Shown piece by piece: positions 20,611-29,142 of a DNA stretch of 56,245 bases; within the stretch, counting starts at the first letter, position 1, and every line of letters starts with the position of its first letter. Origin of the DNA: an uncultured Bacteroidaceae bacterium. Lineage in GTDB: Bacteria > Bacteroidota > Bacteroidia > Bacteroidales > Bacteroidaceae. The notes under the pieces are model-generated. The model saw only the letters and a program-made list of their open reading frames with translations. It was not told the origin of the DNA and searched no databases. The DNA lies in the NCBI GenBank assembly GCA_905233465.1, contig CAJOEI010000029.1, positions 1-56,245 on the forward strand. The letters are read 5' to 3'. The translations under genes were made by a program, and so were the position numbers.

Positions 20611-22065
20611 TCAGTGCTTATTCACAGTAGCAAGGGCATCCTTGTATACTTCAAAGGTGTAACGGCGGCGTAACTCTGCCACGAACTCAGCCTCTTTCAG
20701 ACTCTGATAGTCTGTCACCACCTGAGCGCCGACATCAGTCCAGCGTTCTGGCCCCTTCTTGAGCTTGCGCCCCACGAGCTTGGCCACAGGGAAGTTCTTT
20801 GCAGGGCGGGTCTTACCCTGACGTACGCCAAAGGCCAACGAATCAACCATAGCGTTCTCGCCGCGTTCGAAGTTGCGACGCTCAAAGCGCACCATCACAC
20901 TGTCAGCATTGATCTTAGAGCGCACGATGTCTGCCCACTGCTCTTCGGGCTTGCCCTTAAGGGCCTTGGTGGCAGCTTTCATGGCAGCCTTGTCGCGAGC
21001 CTGCAACAGTGCTCCGGCGAAATGAGGCTGGCTGTAGGCATACTTCTTACGGTTCTGTTTGAAATAGTTCTTCAGTGCAGCCGTGTCGCGTGCCGCAGGC
21101 TCCCACACCTGACGCTGGCATATCTCATACAGCAACAGACCGTCGTGATACTCCTGAATGAGGTACTTCAGTTCATCATCCTGTGCTGCATAGCGGTCGC
21201 TGAGCTCATCCATCACAGCTTCCACGCTGCGAGTTTCACCACCGTTGTTGGCCAGGCTATCAACAACCTGCTGTGCCAATCGGTCCTTCATACCACGCTG
21301 TTCCAAATGCATTCGGATACGTGGGGCTAACGTGTCGTAGGGCTCAAGGTCACGCTGCTCCAGCACACGCAGGATGTGCCAGCCAACAGTGCTCTGCACG
21401 GGTTCTGATGTCTCGCCGACCTGCATCGAATAGAGCTTGTCCTCAATCTCTTTCAACAGGTTATGAGGGCCTATCCATCCGATGACACCGCCGCGCTGGG
21501 CCGTACCCTGATCTTCGGAGCAGCTACGGGCTGTGGCTTCGAATTCGGCACCTCCCTGCAACAGGGCATAAATGCTGTCGATGCGTGCACGGGCAGCACT
21601 ACCATCGGCCTCTTGCTGCGGCAGACGTACAAAGATGTGTGCCGGCAACAACAGCTTCTTACCGTCAAGCTGCTGCAACATGCCTTCGTAGTAAGCCCGA
21701 ACTTCTGCCTCCTCTGCCTCTGGCTTAACAAGCAACGGACGAATCTGCTGGTCACGGTATGTGCGGAACTCCTGCTGGTAGGAGGAGAGCGTGTCTAACT
21801 TGGCATCCAAAGCTGCTTCAACCTTCAACTTATAGTTGATAAACAAGTCGGTATACTCCTCAACAGTCTTCTTGTCGATGACACCGTCAGTATTGTTCTT
21901 GTTATAATTGTATTCAAACTCCGAGCGTGTGACGTCCTTACCGTTGATGCGCATTACCACGGGATCATGCCTCTGCCCTTCCCCTTTTGCGGACTGGGGA
22001 GCCTCAACTGCCATTGAAGAAACGGTTACTAATGAAGAGAGAAAAAGAATGAAAATACGTTTCAT
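20611..22065 (-). CDS. parvulin-type peptidylprolyl isomerase (PpiC/SurA family)
   Basis: The 484-residue protein has a signal peptide (MKRIFILFLSSLVTVSSMAV) and the motif VVMRINGKDVTRSEFEYNYN common to periplasmic PPIases of Bacteroidetes. One well-kept parvulin domain lies at about 140-245 (PAHIFVRLPQ, SCSEDQGTAQRGGVIGWIGP, VGWHILRV), followed by a long helical C-terminal part. The role is probably folding of secreted and outer-membrane proteins, together with the SurA-like protein downstream. It follows guaB by 35 nt on the same strand. Confidence 0.88.
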   Translation of the reverse strand: MKRIFILFLSSLVTVSSMAVEAPQSAKGEGQRHDPVVMRINGKDVTRSEFEYNYNKNNTDGVIDKKTVEEYTDLFINYKLKVEAALDAKLDTLSSYQQEFRTYRDQQIRPLLVKPEAEEAEVRAYYEGMLQQLDGKKLLLPAHIFVRLPQQEADGSAARARIDSIYALLQGGAEFEATARSCSEDQGTAQRGGVIGWIGPHNLLKEIEDKLYSMQVGETSEPVQSTVGWHILRVLEQRDLEPYDTLAPRIRMHLEQRGMKDRLAQQVVDSLANNGGETRSVEAVMDELSDRYAAQDDELKYLIQEYHDGLLLYEICQRQVWEPAARDTAALKNYFKQNRKKYAYSQPHFAGALLQARDKAAMKAATKALKGKPEEQWADIVRSKINADSVMVRFERRNFERGENAMVDSLAFGVRQGKTRPAKNFPVAKLVGRKLKKGPERWTDVGAQVVTDYQSLKEAEFVAELRRRYTFEVYKDALATVNKH

Positions 22066-22100
22066 TGTAATATATAATAATTTTTATTCTGGGATGATTC

Positions 22101-23579
22101 CTATTGCGGCCTCGAATAATTAGGGGCTTCGCTGGTGATGGTAATGTCATGCGGATGACTCTCCTGCACGCCAGCACCTGTGATGCGCACGAACTTGGCC
22201 TGATGCAGGTCGGCAATAGTGGCCGCGCCACAGTAGCCCATGCCCGAGCGCAAACCACCCACGAGCTGGTAGATGACTTCCTGCACCGTGCCCTTGTATG
22301 GCACACGGCCGGCAATGCCTTCTGGCACCAGCTTGCGGACATCCTTCTCACCAGCCTGGAAGTAGCGATCCTTGGAGCCGTTCTCCATTGCCTCAAGAGA
22401 GCCCATACCACGATAGCTCTTGAACTTGCGTCCATTGAAGATGATGGTGTCGCCGGGACTTTCCTCAGTACCAGCCACAAGAGAGCCTATCATCACACAC
22501 GAGCCGCCAGCAGCAATGGCCTTGACGACATCGCCCGAGTAGCGTAACCCGCCGTCGGCAATAAGGGGTACGTCTGTGCCTTTGAGGGCGCAGGCCACGT
22601 CATACACGGCCGAGAGCTGTGGCACACCAACGCCTGCCACCACACGTGTGGTGCAAATGCTGCCTGGACCTATACCTACTTTGATGCCGTCGGCACCTGC
22701 TTCGACAAGCATACGCGCCGCATCACCTGTGGCCACGTTGCCCACAACGATATCCACTGCGGGGAACTTTGCCTTAGCTTCACGCAGCTTTTCCACAACA
22801 CCTCGGCTATGTCCGTGGGCGGTGTCAATGACGATGGCATCAGCACCGGCCTCAACCAAAGCCGTGATGCGCTCCAGCGTGTCGGAGGTCACTCCAACGC
22901 CTGCAGCAACACGCAGACGCCCTTTCTCATCCTTGCATGCCATAGGCTTGTCCTTGGCCTTGGTGATATCCTTGTATGTGATGAGGCCGATAAGATGGTT
23001 CTGGTCATCCACCACAGGCAGTTTCTCTATCTTGTTCTCCTGCAGTATCTGTGCAGCATCGCTGAGATTTGTCTGCTGGTGTGTCGTCACCAAACGCTCG
23101 TGTGTCATAACCTCGGCGATAGGGCGCTCCACATGGCGCTCGAAACGCAAGTCGCGGTTTGTCACTATGCCCACAAGATGGCGCTCGGTGTCCACCACAG
23201 GTATGCCGCCGATATGATATTCTGCCATCAGCGCCAGAGCATCGGCAACAGTTCCTGAGCTTTGGATTGTGATGGGATCATATATCATACCGTTCTCGGC
23301 ACGTTTGACGATAGCCACCTGACGGGCCTGCTCATCGATGCTCATGTTCTTGTGTATCACACCTATGCCACCTTCACGAGCTATGGCTATGGCCATTGTC
23401 GCCTCGGTAACAGTGTCCATAGCAGCTGTCACAAATGGCACTTTCAGCTCTATGTGACGAGAGAAACGTGTGGACAATTGCACGTCGCGAGGCAACACCT
23501 CGCTGTAGGCTGGAACAAGAAGTACGTCGTCGAAGGTCAATCCGTCGGTGACGATGCGGTCGGCTGCAAATGAAGTCAT
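22101..23579 (-). CDS. guaB: inosine-5'-monophosphate dehydrogenase
   Basis: The 492-residue enzyme converts IMP to XMP with NAD, the committed step to GTP. The TIM barrel is interrupted by two CBS domains (about 95-210). The catalytic loop [17 protein letters not shown] carries C309, and [14 protein letters not shown] and YRGMGS follow. The start ATG at 23579 gives [21 protein letters not shown] strong Bacteroidetes promoter (TTG at 23635-23637, TATCTTTG at 23607-23614, 20-nt spacing) precedes it, so this gene heads the cluster that continues through the chaperones to mutL. Confidence 0.97.
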   Translation of the reverse strand: MTSFAADRIVTDGLTFDDVLLVPAYSEVLPRDVQLSTRFSRHIELKVPFVTAAMDTVTEATMAIAIAREGGIGVIHKNMSIDEQARQVAIVKRAENGMIYDPITIQSSGTVADALALMAEYHIGGIPVVDTERHLVGIVTNRDLRFERHVERPIAEVMTHERLVTTHQQTNLSDAAQILQENKIEKLPVVDDQNHLIGLITYKDITKAKDKPMACKDEKGRLRVAAGVGVTSDTLERITALVEAGADAIVIDTAHGHSRGVVEKLREAKAKFPAVDIVVGNVATGDAARMLVEAGADGIKVGIGPGSICTTRVVAGVGVPQLSAVYDVACALKGTDVPLIADGGLRYSGDVVKAIAAGGSCVMIGSLVAGTEESPGDTIIFNGRKFKSYRGMGSLEAMENGSKDRYFQAGEKDVRKLVPEGIAGRVPYKGTVQEVIYQLVGGLRSGMGYCGAATIADLHQAKFVRITGAGVQESHPHDITITSEAPNYSRPQ

Positions 23580-23606
23580 GGGTTATCTCTTTATGGTTAT
23601 TGCGCG

Positions 23607-23637
23607 CAAAGATAAGCCTTTTCCACCACATCGCCAA
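23607..23637 (-). promoter_or_regulatory. promoter of guaB
   Basis: On the minus strand TTG (23635-23637), 20 nt, then TATCTTTG (23607-23614). Both elements match the Bacteroidetes consensus. The leader would be about 25 nt. Confidence 0.8.
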
Positions 23638-23697
23638 GAAATGAAACCTAATTTGAGGTTTTTTAGCGATGCCAAATGTTTACCGACACTTCCACGC

Positions 23698-23880
23698 CTA
23701 ATGCACCTCTATATCCTGACCACCCGCAGCAGAACCACTCTGCTGAACGTCGTCCACCTCTGCCTGCTCCACTGCAGCGGGCTGAATATCCTCAAGGTCA
23801 TCATTGTTGCGACACGAGCGCACTGGTGCCACATCCAAAAATATCAGTGCTGTCAGCACTTTGATAATTGTTGTTTTCAT
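23698..23880 (-). CDS. very small predicted lipoprotein or secreted peptide
   Basis: The 60-residue product begins MKTTIIKVLTALIFLDVAPV with a cysteine at residue 28 in VRSC, a loose lipobox. An acidic, valine/glutamine-rich tail follows (EDIQPAAVEQAEVDDVQQ). The frame is open further upstream, but a strong promoter at 23921-23952 and the signal-like N-terminus point to the ATG at 23880. I do not recognise it. The coding potential rests on the promoter, the signal sequence and the lack of any other gene between guaB and the repeat-rich region. The lipobox is weak, so it may be an ordinary secreted peptide. Confidence 0.5.
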   Translation of the reverse strand: MKTTIIKVLTALIFLDVAPVRSCRNNDDLEDIQPAAVEQAEVDDVQQSGSAAGGQDIEVH

Positions 23881-23920
23881 TTGTAGGTGTTTGTATAAAG
23901 TTTTCTGCGTTTTTGCGGTG

Positions 23921-23952
23921 CAAAGATAACGTTTTTCAGCGTGGATGTGCAA
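23921..23952 (-). promoter_or_regulatory. promoter of the 60-residue secreted peptide gene
   Basis: On the minus strand TTG (23950-23952), 21 nt, then TATCTTTG (23921-23928), a full Bacteroidetes consensus. The leader is about 40 nt to the ATG at 23880. Confidence 0.75.
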
Positions 23953-24003
23953 GAAGTTAAGAGAGTTTTTGTGTACAGAGCAAACAATAATTATTATTAG
24001 TGT

Positions 24004-24279
24004 CCACTAAACATACGACCATTTTGCTAAAAAGCACTAATAGTAAAAGCGTTTCCGTAATTTCACATGGATAGGGCTTGCCTTAAACAGCTTTTTTAGG
24101 CCGTGCAAGGCAATTGTTGCAATTAAGCTTTTTTTAGGGGCAAATTATCACTTTTTGCACCCATTTTTTGCAATTTTTGCAATTTAGTGGGCCTTTTTTG
24201 TAAAATATCACCCACAAATTTCAATTTCGGGCCCACTTGATAAACACCTTTACTATTATTAGTTACATACATTTAGTGG
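24004..24279. repeat. possible MITE-like segment with imperfect inverted ends
   Basis: CCACTAAA at 24004-24011 is inverted as TTTAGTGG at 24272-24279. Just inside, ACTAATAGTAAAAG (24036-24049) pairs imperfectly with CTTTACTATTATTAGT (24248-24263). The AT-rich interior has no gene but several copies of GTGGGCC/GGCCCAC and TTTTTGCAAT words. A mobile origin is only a suggestion. Confidence 0.35.
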
Positions 24280-24381
24280 GTGCAGTGCTATGTTTTTTCA
24301 AATCGTTTTTGCAAAAAGTGGGCCCACTTATCGCCTCCCACCCACCTCAATGCGTGAAGCAAAGTGCTACAAAACTGCATG

Positions 24382-24415
24382 ACGCCCGCTTGTCACAGCG
24401 ATGACAAGCGGGCGT
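24382..24415. repeat. GC-rich perfect palindrome (REP-like)
   Basis: The 14-bp arm ACGCCCGCTTGTCA is perfectly inverted at 24402-24415 around a 6-nt loop. A further GGGCGT-C-ACGCCC palindrome follows at 24432-24444. There is no T-run, so a repetitive extragenic palindrome is more likely than a terminator. Confidence 0.7.
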
Positions 24416-24510
24416 TACGCCTGCAACGAGCGGGCGTCACGCCCCTGACGTCCAACAGGTTACATCGTAGCCATCCAGCTCTTCTTCCAGCAGCCCAACG
24501 GTCATCTTCC

Positions 24511-24620
24511 TACTCCCCTCCCTTGGGGCGACTGGGGTCTTTAGAGAAGCCACTGAACGTGGCTTCGGCCCCACAAAGGGGAGCAAGTCCCCACTTGCGA
24601 CGGTGGGCAGGCCGGGGGTG
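24511..24620. repeat. cluster of short G/C-run palindromes
   Basis: The stretch contains CCCCTCCCTTGGGG, a perfect hairpin GAAGCCAC-TGAAC-GTGGCTTC (24546-24566), GCAAGT-CCCC-ACTTGC (24584-24599), and runs of G and C resembling the palindromic element in prfC. No coding sequence is convincing here. Confidence 0.6.
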
Positions 24621-24658
24621 GGCTAAACTTGCAAAAGGCCCGGGGGTTAGCGGTTGAT

Positions 24659-24790
24659 AATCCAGGAGGTTTACACTTTAACATCCGGGACTTTCACGTA
24701 AAACTTCCAGGATCATTTTCCGCCAACCTCTGGATGTTTTGGTCGCAACTTGTGGGTGTTGTACTGCAAACGTGCGGGTGTTACAAAGGC
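24659..24790. repeat. degenerate 22-bp tandem repeat, six copies
   Basis: Units start at 24659, 24680, 24702, 24725, 24747 and 24769, a period of 21-23 bp. Each begins AAC or AAT followed by a T/C-rich triplet, a GG core and TGTT-like bases, for example AACATCCGGGACTTT, AACCTCTGGATGTTTT, AACTTGTGGGTGTT. The period is not a multiple of three, so it is not a protein repeat. Confidence 0.6.
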
Positions 24791-24875
24791 CTCGTATACA
24801 ATAGCTATCCAACACCACTTGCACGATTCAGAAGTAGCATCGAATATAGGTGTGTAAAGAAGACTGTCAATGAGA

Positions 24876-24901
24876 GAGGGCGGCCCTCCCGGGTCGCCCT
24901 C
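24876..24901 (-). terminator. possible terminator of the ribosomal operon
   Basis: GAGGGCG at 24876-24882 pairs with CGCCCTC at 24895-24901 around a GC-rich 12-nt loop, 24 nt past the rplQ stop. The following minus-strand sequence (CTCTCATTGACAG) lacks a good T-run, so it may act only as an mRNA-end stem. Confidence 0.45.
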
Positions 24902-24924
24902 CAACAATGTATTGCAAATTAGAA

Positions 24925-25431
24925 TTACTCTGCGGTGTCGGTTGCAGCTGCCTCTGCGGCAGGTGCTTCAGCAACGGGAGCCTCGGCAGCAACAGCGCTC
25001 TTGCCACGACTGCGGCGTGTGCGTGTAGCTTTCTTGGCAACCTTAGCCATGTTCTCATCGTAGTCGACGAGCTCAATGAAGCACATCTGTGCTTGGTCAC
25101 CCTGACGGAAGCCAGTCTTGATGATGCGAGTGTAACCGCCGGGACGGGTAGCTATCTTCTCGCTGACGAGCTTGAGCTCCTTGAGGGCCTCCTTATTCTG
25201 GAGGTGACTGAATATCACGCGGCCAGCATTGACAGCCTCGATGGGCGTGCCAGCAGTGAGCTTCTTGGCTTTGGTGAGGAGAGGCTCAACGAACTTCTTC
25301 AGCTCGCGGGCCTTGGGAAGAGTCGTAGTGATTCTTTTGTGCATTATCAGCGAGATGGCCATGTTGCTGAGCAAGGCGTCGCGATGGGATGCAGTACGGC
25401 TCAGGTGATTGAATTTCTTACCGTGTCTCAT
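24925..25431 (-). CDS. rplQ: 50S ribosomal protein L17
   Basis: The 168-residue protein starts [20 protein letters not shown], the L17 signature, and carries the conserved core to about residue 120. It continues in a Bacteroidetes-style alanine/glutamate-rich C-terminal extension ([19 protein letters not shown]). It lies 18 nt after rpoA and is the last gene of the long ribosomal cluster. Confidence 0.96.
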   Translation of the reverse strand: MRHGKKFNHLSRTASHRDALLSNMAISLIMHKRITTTLPKARELKKFVEPLLTKAKKLTAGTPIEAVNAGRVIFSHLQNKEALKELKLVSEKIATRPGGYTRIIKTGFRQGDQAQMCFIELVDYDENMAKVAKKATRTRRSRGKSAVAAEAPVAEAPAAEAAATDTAE

Positions 25432-25449
25432 TTCTTGGGAGTTGGTTTT

Positions 25450-26409
25450 TTAGTCTTTGTCTAATTTATACTTTGAAATATCGGTTCCAAACGACAGATT
25501 CAGACTCTCGAGCAAATCATCAAGCTCGGTGAGCGATTTCTTGCCGAAGTTACGGAACTTGAGAAGGTCGGTCTTGTTGTACTGAACAAGATCACCAAGC
25601 GTCTCGACATCAGCGGCTTTGAGACAGTTGAGCGCGCGCACGGAGAGATCCATGTCAACGAGCTTAGTCTTGAGCAGCTGGCGCATGTGTAACACTTCCT
25701 CATCAAACTCCTCGTTGCTGTCAGCATCAGAGTTCTCAAGAGTTATCTTCTCATCGGAGAAGAGCATGAAGTGGTAGATGAGAATCTTGGCGGCCTCCTT
25801 GAGGGCGTCTTTCGGGTGGATGGAACCGTCTGTTGTGATTTCGAGAACGAGTTTCTCGTAGTCAGTCTTCTGCTCTACGCGGAAGTTCTCAACGGCGTAC
25901 TTGACGTTGCGGATTGGAGTGTAGATTGAATCGATGGGGATGACGTTAACATCGGTGCAGAACTCACGATTCTCGTCACTGGGAACGTAGCCGCGACCCT
26001 TGTTAATGCTTATCTCCATCTGCATCGTTGCTTTGGCATCTAAGTGGCAAATAACTAATTCAGGGTTTAACACTTCAAATCCAGTCAGATACTTGTTAAA
26101 GTCACCTGCACGGAACTCCGTGGAGTTCTCAATAGTGACACTCACTTTCTCGTTCTCGAATTCTTCAACGACCTGCTTGAAGCGCACTTGCTTCAAGTTG
26201 AGGATAATGTTGGTCACGTCTTCTTTCACACCGGGAACCGATGCGAACTCGTGTTCTACGCCATTAATACGCACGGTATTGATGGCATAACCCTCAAGTG
26301 AAGAAAGCAGAATACGGCGAAGAGCATTACCCACGGTAATACCGAAGCCGGGCTCCAACGGACGAAATTCGAACTTGCCGTATTTGTCGTCGGCCTCCAC
26401 CATTAACAC
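25450..26409 (-). CDS. rpoA: RNA polymerase alpha subunit (N-terminus shorter than usual)
   Basis: The 319-residue subunit has the alpha N-terminal domain ([20 protein letters not shown] and following) for assembly and an alpha C-terminal domain from about 250 ([30 protein letters not shown]). Bacteroidetes RpoA as I know it starts with about a dozen more residues, MAILAFQKPDKV. Here only a GTG at 26407-26409 (or the ATG two codons later) is in frame. An ATGGCGATA at 26415-26423, which looks like the lost beginning, runs out of frame into TAA. A small deletion in the 5' end or an assembly error is possible. It sits 23 nt after rpsD. Confidence 0.93.
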   Translation of the reverse strand: MLMVEADDKYGKFEFRPLEPGFGITVGNALRRILLSSLEGYAINTVRINGVEHEFASVPGVKEDVTNIILNLKQVRFKQVVEEFENEKVSVTIENSTEFRAGDFNKYLTGFEVLNPELVICHLDAKATMQMEISINKGRGYVPSDENREFCTDVNVIPIDSIYTPIRNVKYAVENFRVEQKTDYEKLVLEITTDGSIHPKDALKEAAKILIYHFMLFSDEKITLENSDADSNEEFDEEVLHMRQLLKTKLVDMDLSVRALNCLKAADVETLGDLVQYNKTDLLKFRNFGKKSLTELDDLLESLNLSFGTDISKYKLDKD

Positions 26410-26432
26410 CTTTATATCGCCATGATTAGTTA

Positions 26433-27038
26433 TTATTTAGAGTACAACTCAACGATTAACTGCTCCTTGATATTCTCAGGGATGTCAGCACGCTCGGGCT
26501 TGTGCAGGTACTTGCCGGCTTTCTGAGCCTCGTCCCACTCAATCCAAGGATACTTGCTGTGGTTGAAACCTGCCAACGATGCAGCGATGACTTCGAGAGA
26601 CTTAGCCTTCTCGCGCACGCCAACGATCTGTCCGGGCTTAACACTGAAGGAAGGAATGTTGACCACCTTGCCATCAACAACGATATGACGATGGCTGACG
26701 AGCTGACGTGCGGCAGCACGAGTGGGAGCAATACCAAGACGGTAGACAATATTGTCAAGGCGGCTCTCGAGGTTCTGGAGCAGGATCTCACCAGTAATGC
26801 CATTGGTGCGGGCTGCCTTCTCAAACATGTTGCGGAACTGCTTCTCCAGCACGCCATAGGTGTATTTGGCCTTCTGCTTCTCAGCAAGCATGATACCATA
26901 CTCAGAAGTCTTACGACGACGGTTGTTGCCGTGCTGCCCTGGAGGGAAGTTACGCTTGGAGAGAACCTTGTCGGGACCGAATATGGCTTCGCCGAAACGG
27001 CGAGCAATCTTTGACTTAGGGCCTGTATATCTTGCCAT
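26433..27038 (-). CDS. rpsD: 30S ribosomal protein S4
   Basis: The 201-residue protein binds 16S rRNA early in 30S assembly. It starts [20 protein letters not shown] and contains the S4 RNA-binding domain ([20 protein letters not shown]). It has no N-terminal cysteine cluster, so it is the zinc-free form. The position between rpsK and rpoA is standard for the alpha operon. Confidence 0.97.
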   Translation of the reverse strand: MARYTGPKSKIARRFGEAIFGPDKVLSKRNFPPGQHGNNRRRKTSEYGIMLAEKQKAKYTYGVLEKQFRNMFEKAARTNGITGEILLQNLESRLDNIVYRLGIAPTRAAARQLVSHRHIVVDGKVVNIPSFSVKPGQIVGVREKAKSLEVIAASLAGFNHSKYPWIEWDEAQKAGKYLHKPERADIPENIKEQLIVELYSK

Positions 27039-27082
27039 AATGATTTACGTTTTGACGTTTTACGATTATCGATTTTCGAGGA

Positions 27083-27472
27083 TTAGACGCGACGACGCTT
27101 TGGAGGACGACATCCGTTGTGGGGAAGCGGAGTGACGTCGATGATCTCTACCACTTCGATGCCAGCACCATGGATAGTGCGAATGGCGCTCTCACGGCCG
27201 TTGCCAGGACCCTTAACATAGGCCTTTACTTTGCGCAGACCCAGATCAAAAGCTGTCTTTGCACAGTCCTGTGCTGCCATCTGTGCGGCGTAGGGTGTGT
27301 TCTTCTTCGAACCACGGAAACCCATCTTACCGGCGCTGGACCAAGATATAACTTGTCCCTCGCTGTTGGCCAACGAGACGATGACATTATTGAACGAGCT
27401 GTGAACATGAAGCTGACCCATTGCGTCGACCTTGACGTTGCGCTTCTTAGCTGCTACTGTTTTCTTTGCCAT
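27083..27472 (-). CDS. rpsK: 30S ribosomal protein S11
   Basis: The 129-residue protein begins [20 protein letters not shown] and ends [10 protein letters not shown], the S11 hallmark near the mRNA exit site. An in-frame ATG 12 nt upstream (27484) lies in an AT-rich repeat and is not chosen; the ATG at 27472 gives the family-standard start. It lies 33 nt after rpsM. Confidence 0.96.
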   Translation of the reverse strand: MAKKTVAAKKRNVKVDAMGQLHVHSSFNNVIVSLANSEGQVISWSSAGKMGFRGSKKNTPYAAQMAAQDCAKTAFDLGLRKVKAYVKGPGNGRESAIRTIHGAGIEVVEIIDVTPLPHNGCRPPKRRRV

Positions 27473-27473
27473 A

Positions 27474-27506
27474 TTAATTTTCAATTTTCAATTGTCAATT
27501 TTCAAT
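27474..27506. repeat. TTTTCAATT phrase repeat between rpsM and rpsK
   Basis: The spacer reads TTTTCAATTTTCAATTGTCA and so on, about four copies of TTTTCAATT, directly upstream of the rpsK start. Confidence 0.65.
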
Positions 27507-27886
27507 TACTTAGTGGCTTTCTTCTTGTTAGCAACTGTCTTCTTCTTACCCTTACGTGTACGAGCATTGTTCTTTGTGCTCTGTCCACGAACGGGAAGAC
27601 CGTTGCGATGACGTACGCCACGATAGCAGCCGATATCCATCAAACGCTTGATGTTCATAGCGATTTCAGAGCGGAGGTCACCCTCCACCTTGTAGTCTGC
27701 AGCGATAACCTCGCGAATGCTTGCTGCCTGATCATCTGTCCAGTCCTTGACCTTGATGTCCTTATCGACACCAGCCTTGGCCAGAATCTTTGCAGAACTA
27801 CTGCGACCAATGCCAAAGACATAGGTCAAAGCGATTTCACCTCGTTTGTTCTGAGGCAAATCGACACCAACAATTCTAATTGCCAT
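27506..27886 (-). CDS. rpsM: 30S ribosomal protein S13
   Basis: The 126-residue protein of the 30S head starts [20 protein letters not shown] and ends in a basic tail with [17 protein letters not shown] that contacts tRNA in the P site. The core [13 protein letters not shown] is intact. It follows rpmJ by 36 nt. Confidence 0.97.
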   Translation of the reverse strand: MAIRIVGVDLPQNKRGEIALTYVFGIGRSSSAKILAKAGVDKDIKVKDWTDDQAASIREVIAADYKVEGDLRSEIAMNIKRLMDIGCYRGVRHRNGLPVRGQSTKNNARTRKGKKKTVANKKKATK

Positions 27887-27922
27887 ATAATAACTTTATT
27901 CGATTTGCAATACTTGAACGCC

Positions 27923-28039
27923 TTAGCCCTGTCTCATCTTGAACTTAGGGTTCTTCTTATTAATCACATACAGACGCCCCTTGCGACGGACAATCTTGCA
28001 GTCGGGGGTACGCTTCTTCAATGATGCTCTTGTTTTCAT
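27923..28039 (-). CDS. rpmJ: 50S ribosomal protein L36 (zinc-free form)
   Basis: The 38-residue protein starts [20 protein letters not shown] and ends [11 protein letters not shown]. The CxxC...C...H zinc site of many L36 proteins is missing: only one cysteine remains and the histidine position is phenylalanine. This is the form found in Bacteroidetes. It lies between infA (12 nt) and rpsM (36 nt). Confidence 0.95.
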   Translation of the reverse strand: MKTRASLKKRTPDCKIVRRKGRLYVINKKNPKFKMRQG

Positions 28040-28051
28040 ATTATATTCTGT

Positions 28052-28270
28052 TTATTTGTATCTGAACACAATGCGTCCCTTGGAGAGGTCATAGGGACTC
28101 ATCTCCACCTTGACCTTATCACCGGGAAGAATCTTGATGTAGTGCATACGCATCTTTCCGGAGATGTGGGCTGTAATCTGGTGACCATTCTCCAGCTCCA
28201 CACGGAACATGGCGTTGGAGAGGGCCTCCATAATCTGTCCATCTTGCTCTATTGCGGACTGTTTTGCCAT
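28052..28270 (-). CDS. infA: translation initiation factor IF-1
   Basis: The 72-residue OB-fold protein starts [20 protein letters not shown] and contains [20 protein letters not shown], the IF-1 core. It blocks the A site during initiation. It lies 50 nt after map and 12 nt before rpmJ, the usual order in Bacteroidetes. Confidence 0.97.
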   Translation of the reverse strand: MAKQSAIEQDGQIMEALSNAMFRVELENGHQITAHISGKMRMHYIKILPGDKVKVEMSPYDLSKGRIVFRYK

Positions 28271-28320
28271 TGTCTGGTTGTTGTTGATAATGAATGTTTC
28301 TAATGATGGTGAGGATTCTT

Positions 28321-29118
28321 CTATCTGGCTGATGCCTCAATCTGCTCTATCTCATCGAAAGATGACAGAATATCAGCTTTGCCATGATGGATAGCTATGG
28401 TGTGCTCAAAATGTGCGGCGGGCTTGCCATCTTGCGTGCAGGCTGTCCACTTGTCGGACTTGAGATATATGTCTTTCACTCCCATTGCTATCATCGGCTC
28501 GATAGCAATGCACAGGCCGTTCTTTATCTGAGGGCCATTGCCACGGCGACCATAGTTAGGCACCTGAGGATCTTCGTGCATCTGCCGACCAATGCCATGT
28601 CCCACAAACTCACGAACTACGCTGTAGCCCGCACTCTCGCAGTGGGTCTGCACTGCATAGCTGACATCGCCGATACGATGACCAACTACAGCGGCTTCAA
28701 TGCCGCGATAGAGCGCTTCCTTTGTTATGCGGAGCAACTCTCGTGTAGCTGGAGCGACGGTGCCAACCTGAAAGGTATAGCACGAATCGCCGTTATAGCC
28801 GTTTAGCAACGTACCGCAGTCTATAGAGACTATGTCTCCGTCCTGAAGCACACGCTCTGCAGTGGGCACTCCGTGAACAACTTCGTCATTGACGCTTGTG
28901 CAGATGCTACCAGGAAATGGTCCACCATATGGATTGGGAAAGCCCTTGAAAGTAGGCACTGCACCGTTGTCACGGATGAAATCCTCTGCTATAGCATCCA
29001 ACTGAGCCGTAGTGACACCTGGCCGTATATGTCGTGCTAACTCAGCCAGGGTCTGCGCCACGAGCCGGTTGGCAGCACGCATTAGCTCTATCTCCTCTTC
29101 CGTCTTTAGAAATATCAT
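28321..29118 (-). CDS. map: methionine aminopeptidase type I
   Basis: The 265-residue enzyme removes the initiator methionine from new proteins. Di-metal ligands are visible: D100 in SIDCG, D111 in NGDSCY, H174 in VGHGIG, E207 in AIEPM and a further glutamate in HFEHT; H81 in VVHGVP is the substrate histidine. The start [20 protein letters not shown] is standard. It sits 24 nt after secY and 50 nt before infA. Confidence 0.96.
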   Translation of the reverse strand: MIFLKTEEEIELMRAANRLVAQTLAELARHIRPGVTTAQLDAIAEDFIRDNGAVPTFKGFPNPYGGPFPGSICTSVNDEVVHGVPTAERVLQDGDIVSIDCGTLLNGYNGDSCYTFQVGTVAPATRELLRITKEALYRGIEAAVVGHRIGDVSYAVQTHCESAGYSVVREFVGHGIGRQMHEDPQVPNYGRRGNGPQIKNGLCIAIEPMIAMGVKDIYLKSDKWTACTQDGKPAAHFEHTIAIHHGKADILSSFDEIEQIEASAR

Positions 29119-29142
29119 TTCTATGGATAGACGCGTTGAGGT

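Noticed and set aside
24364..24922. Two 97-codon open frames in the repeat-rich spacer
   Set aside because: Both translate palindromes and the 22-bp repeat; there is no promoter or signal sequence, and composition is unlike real genes here.
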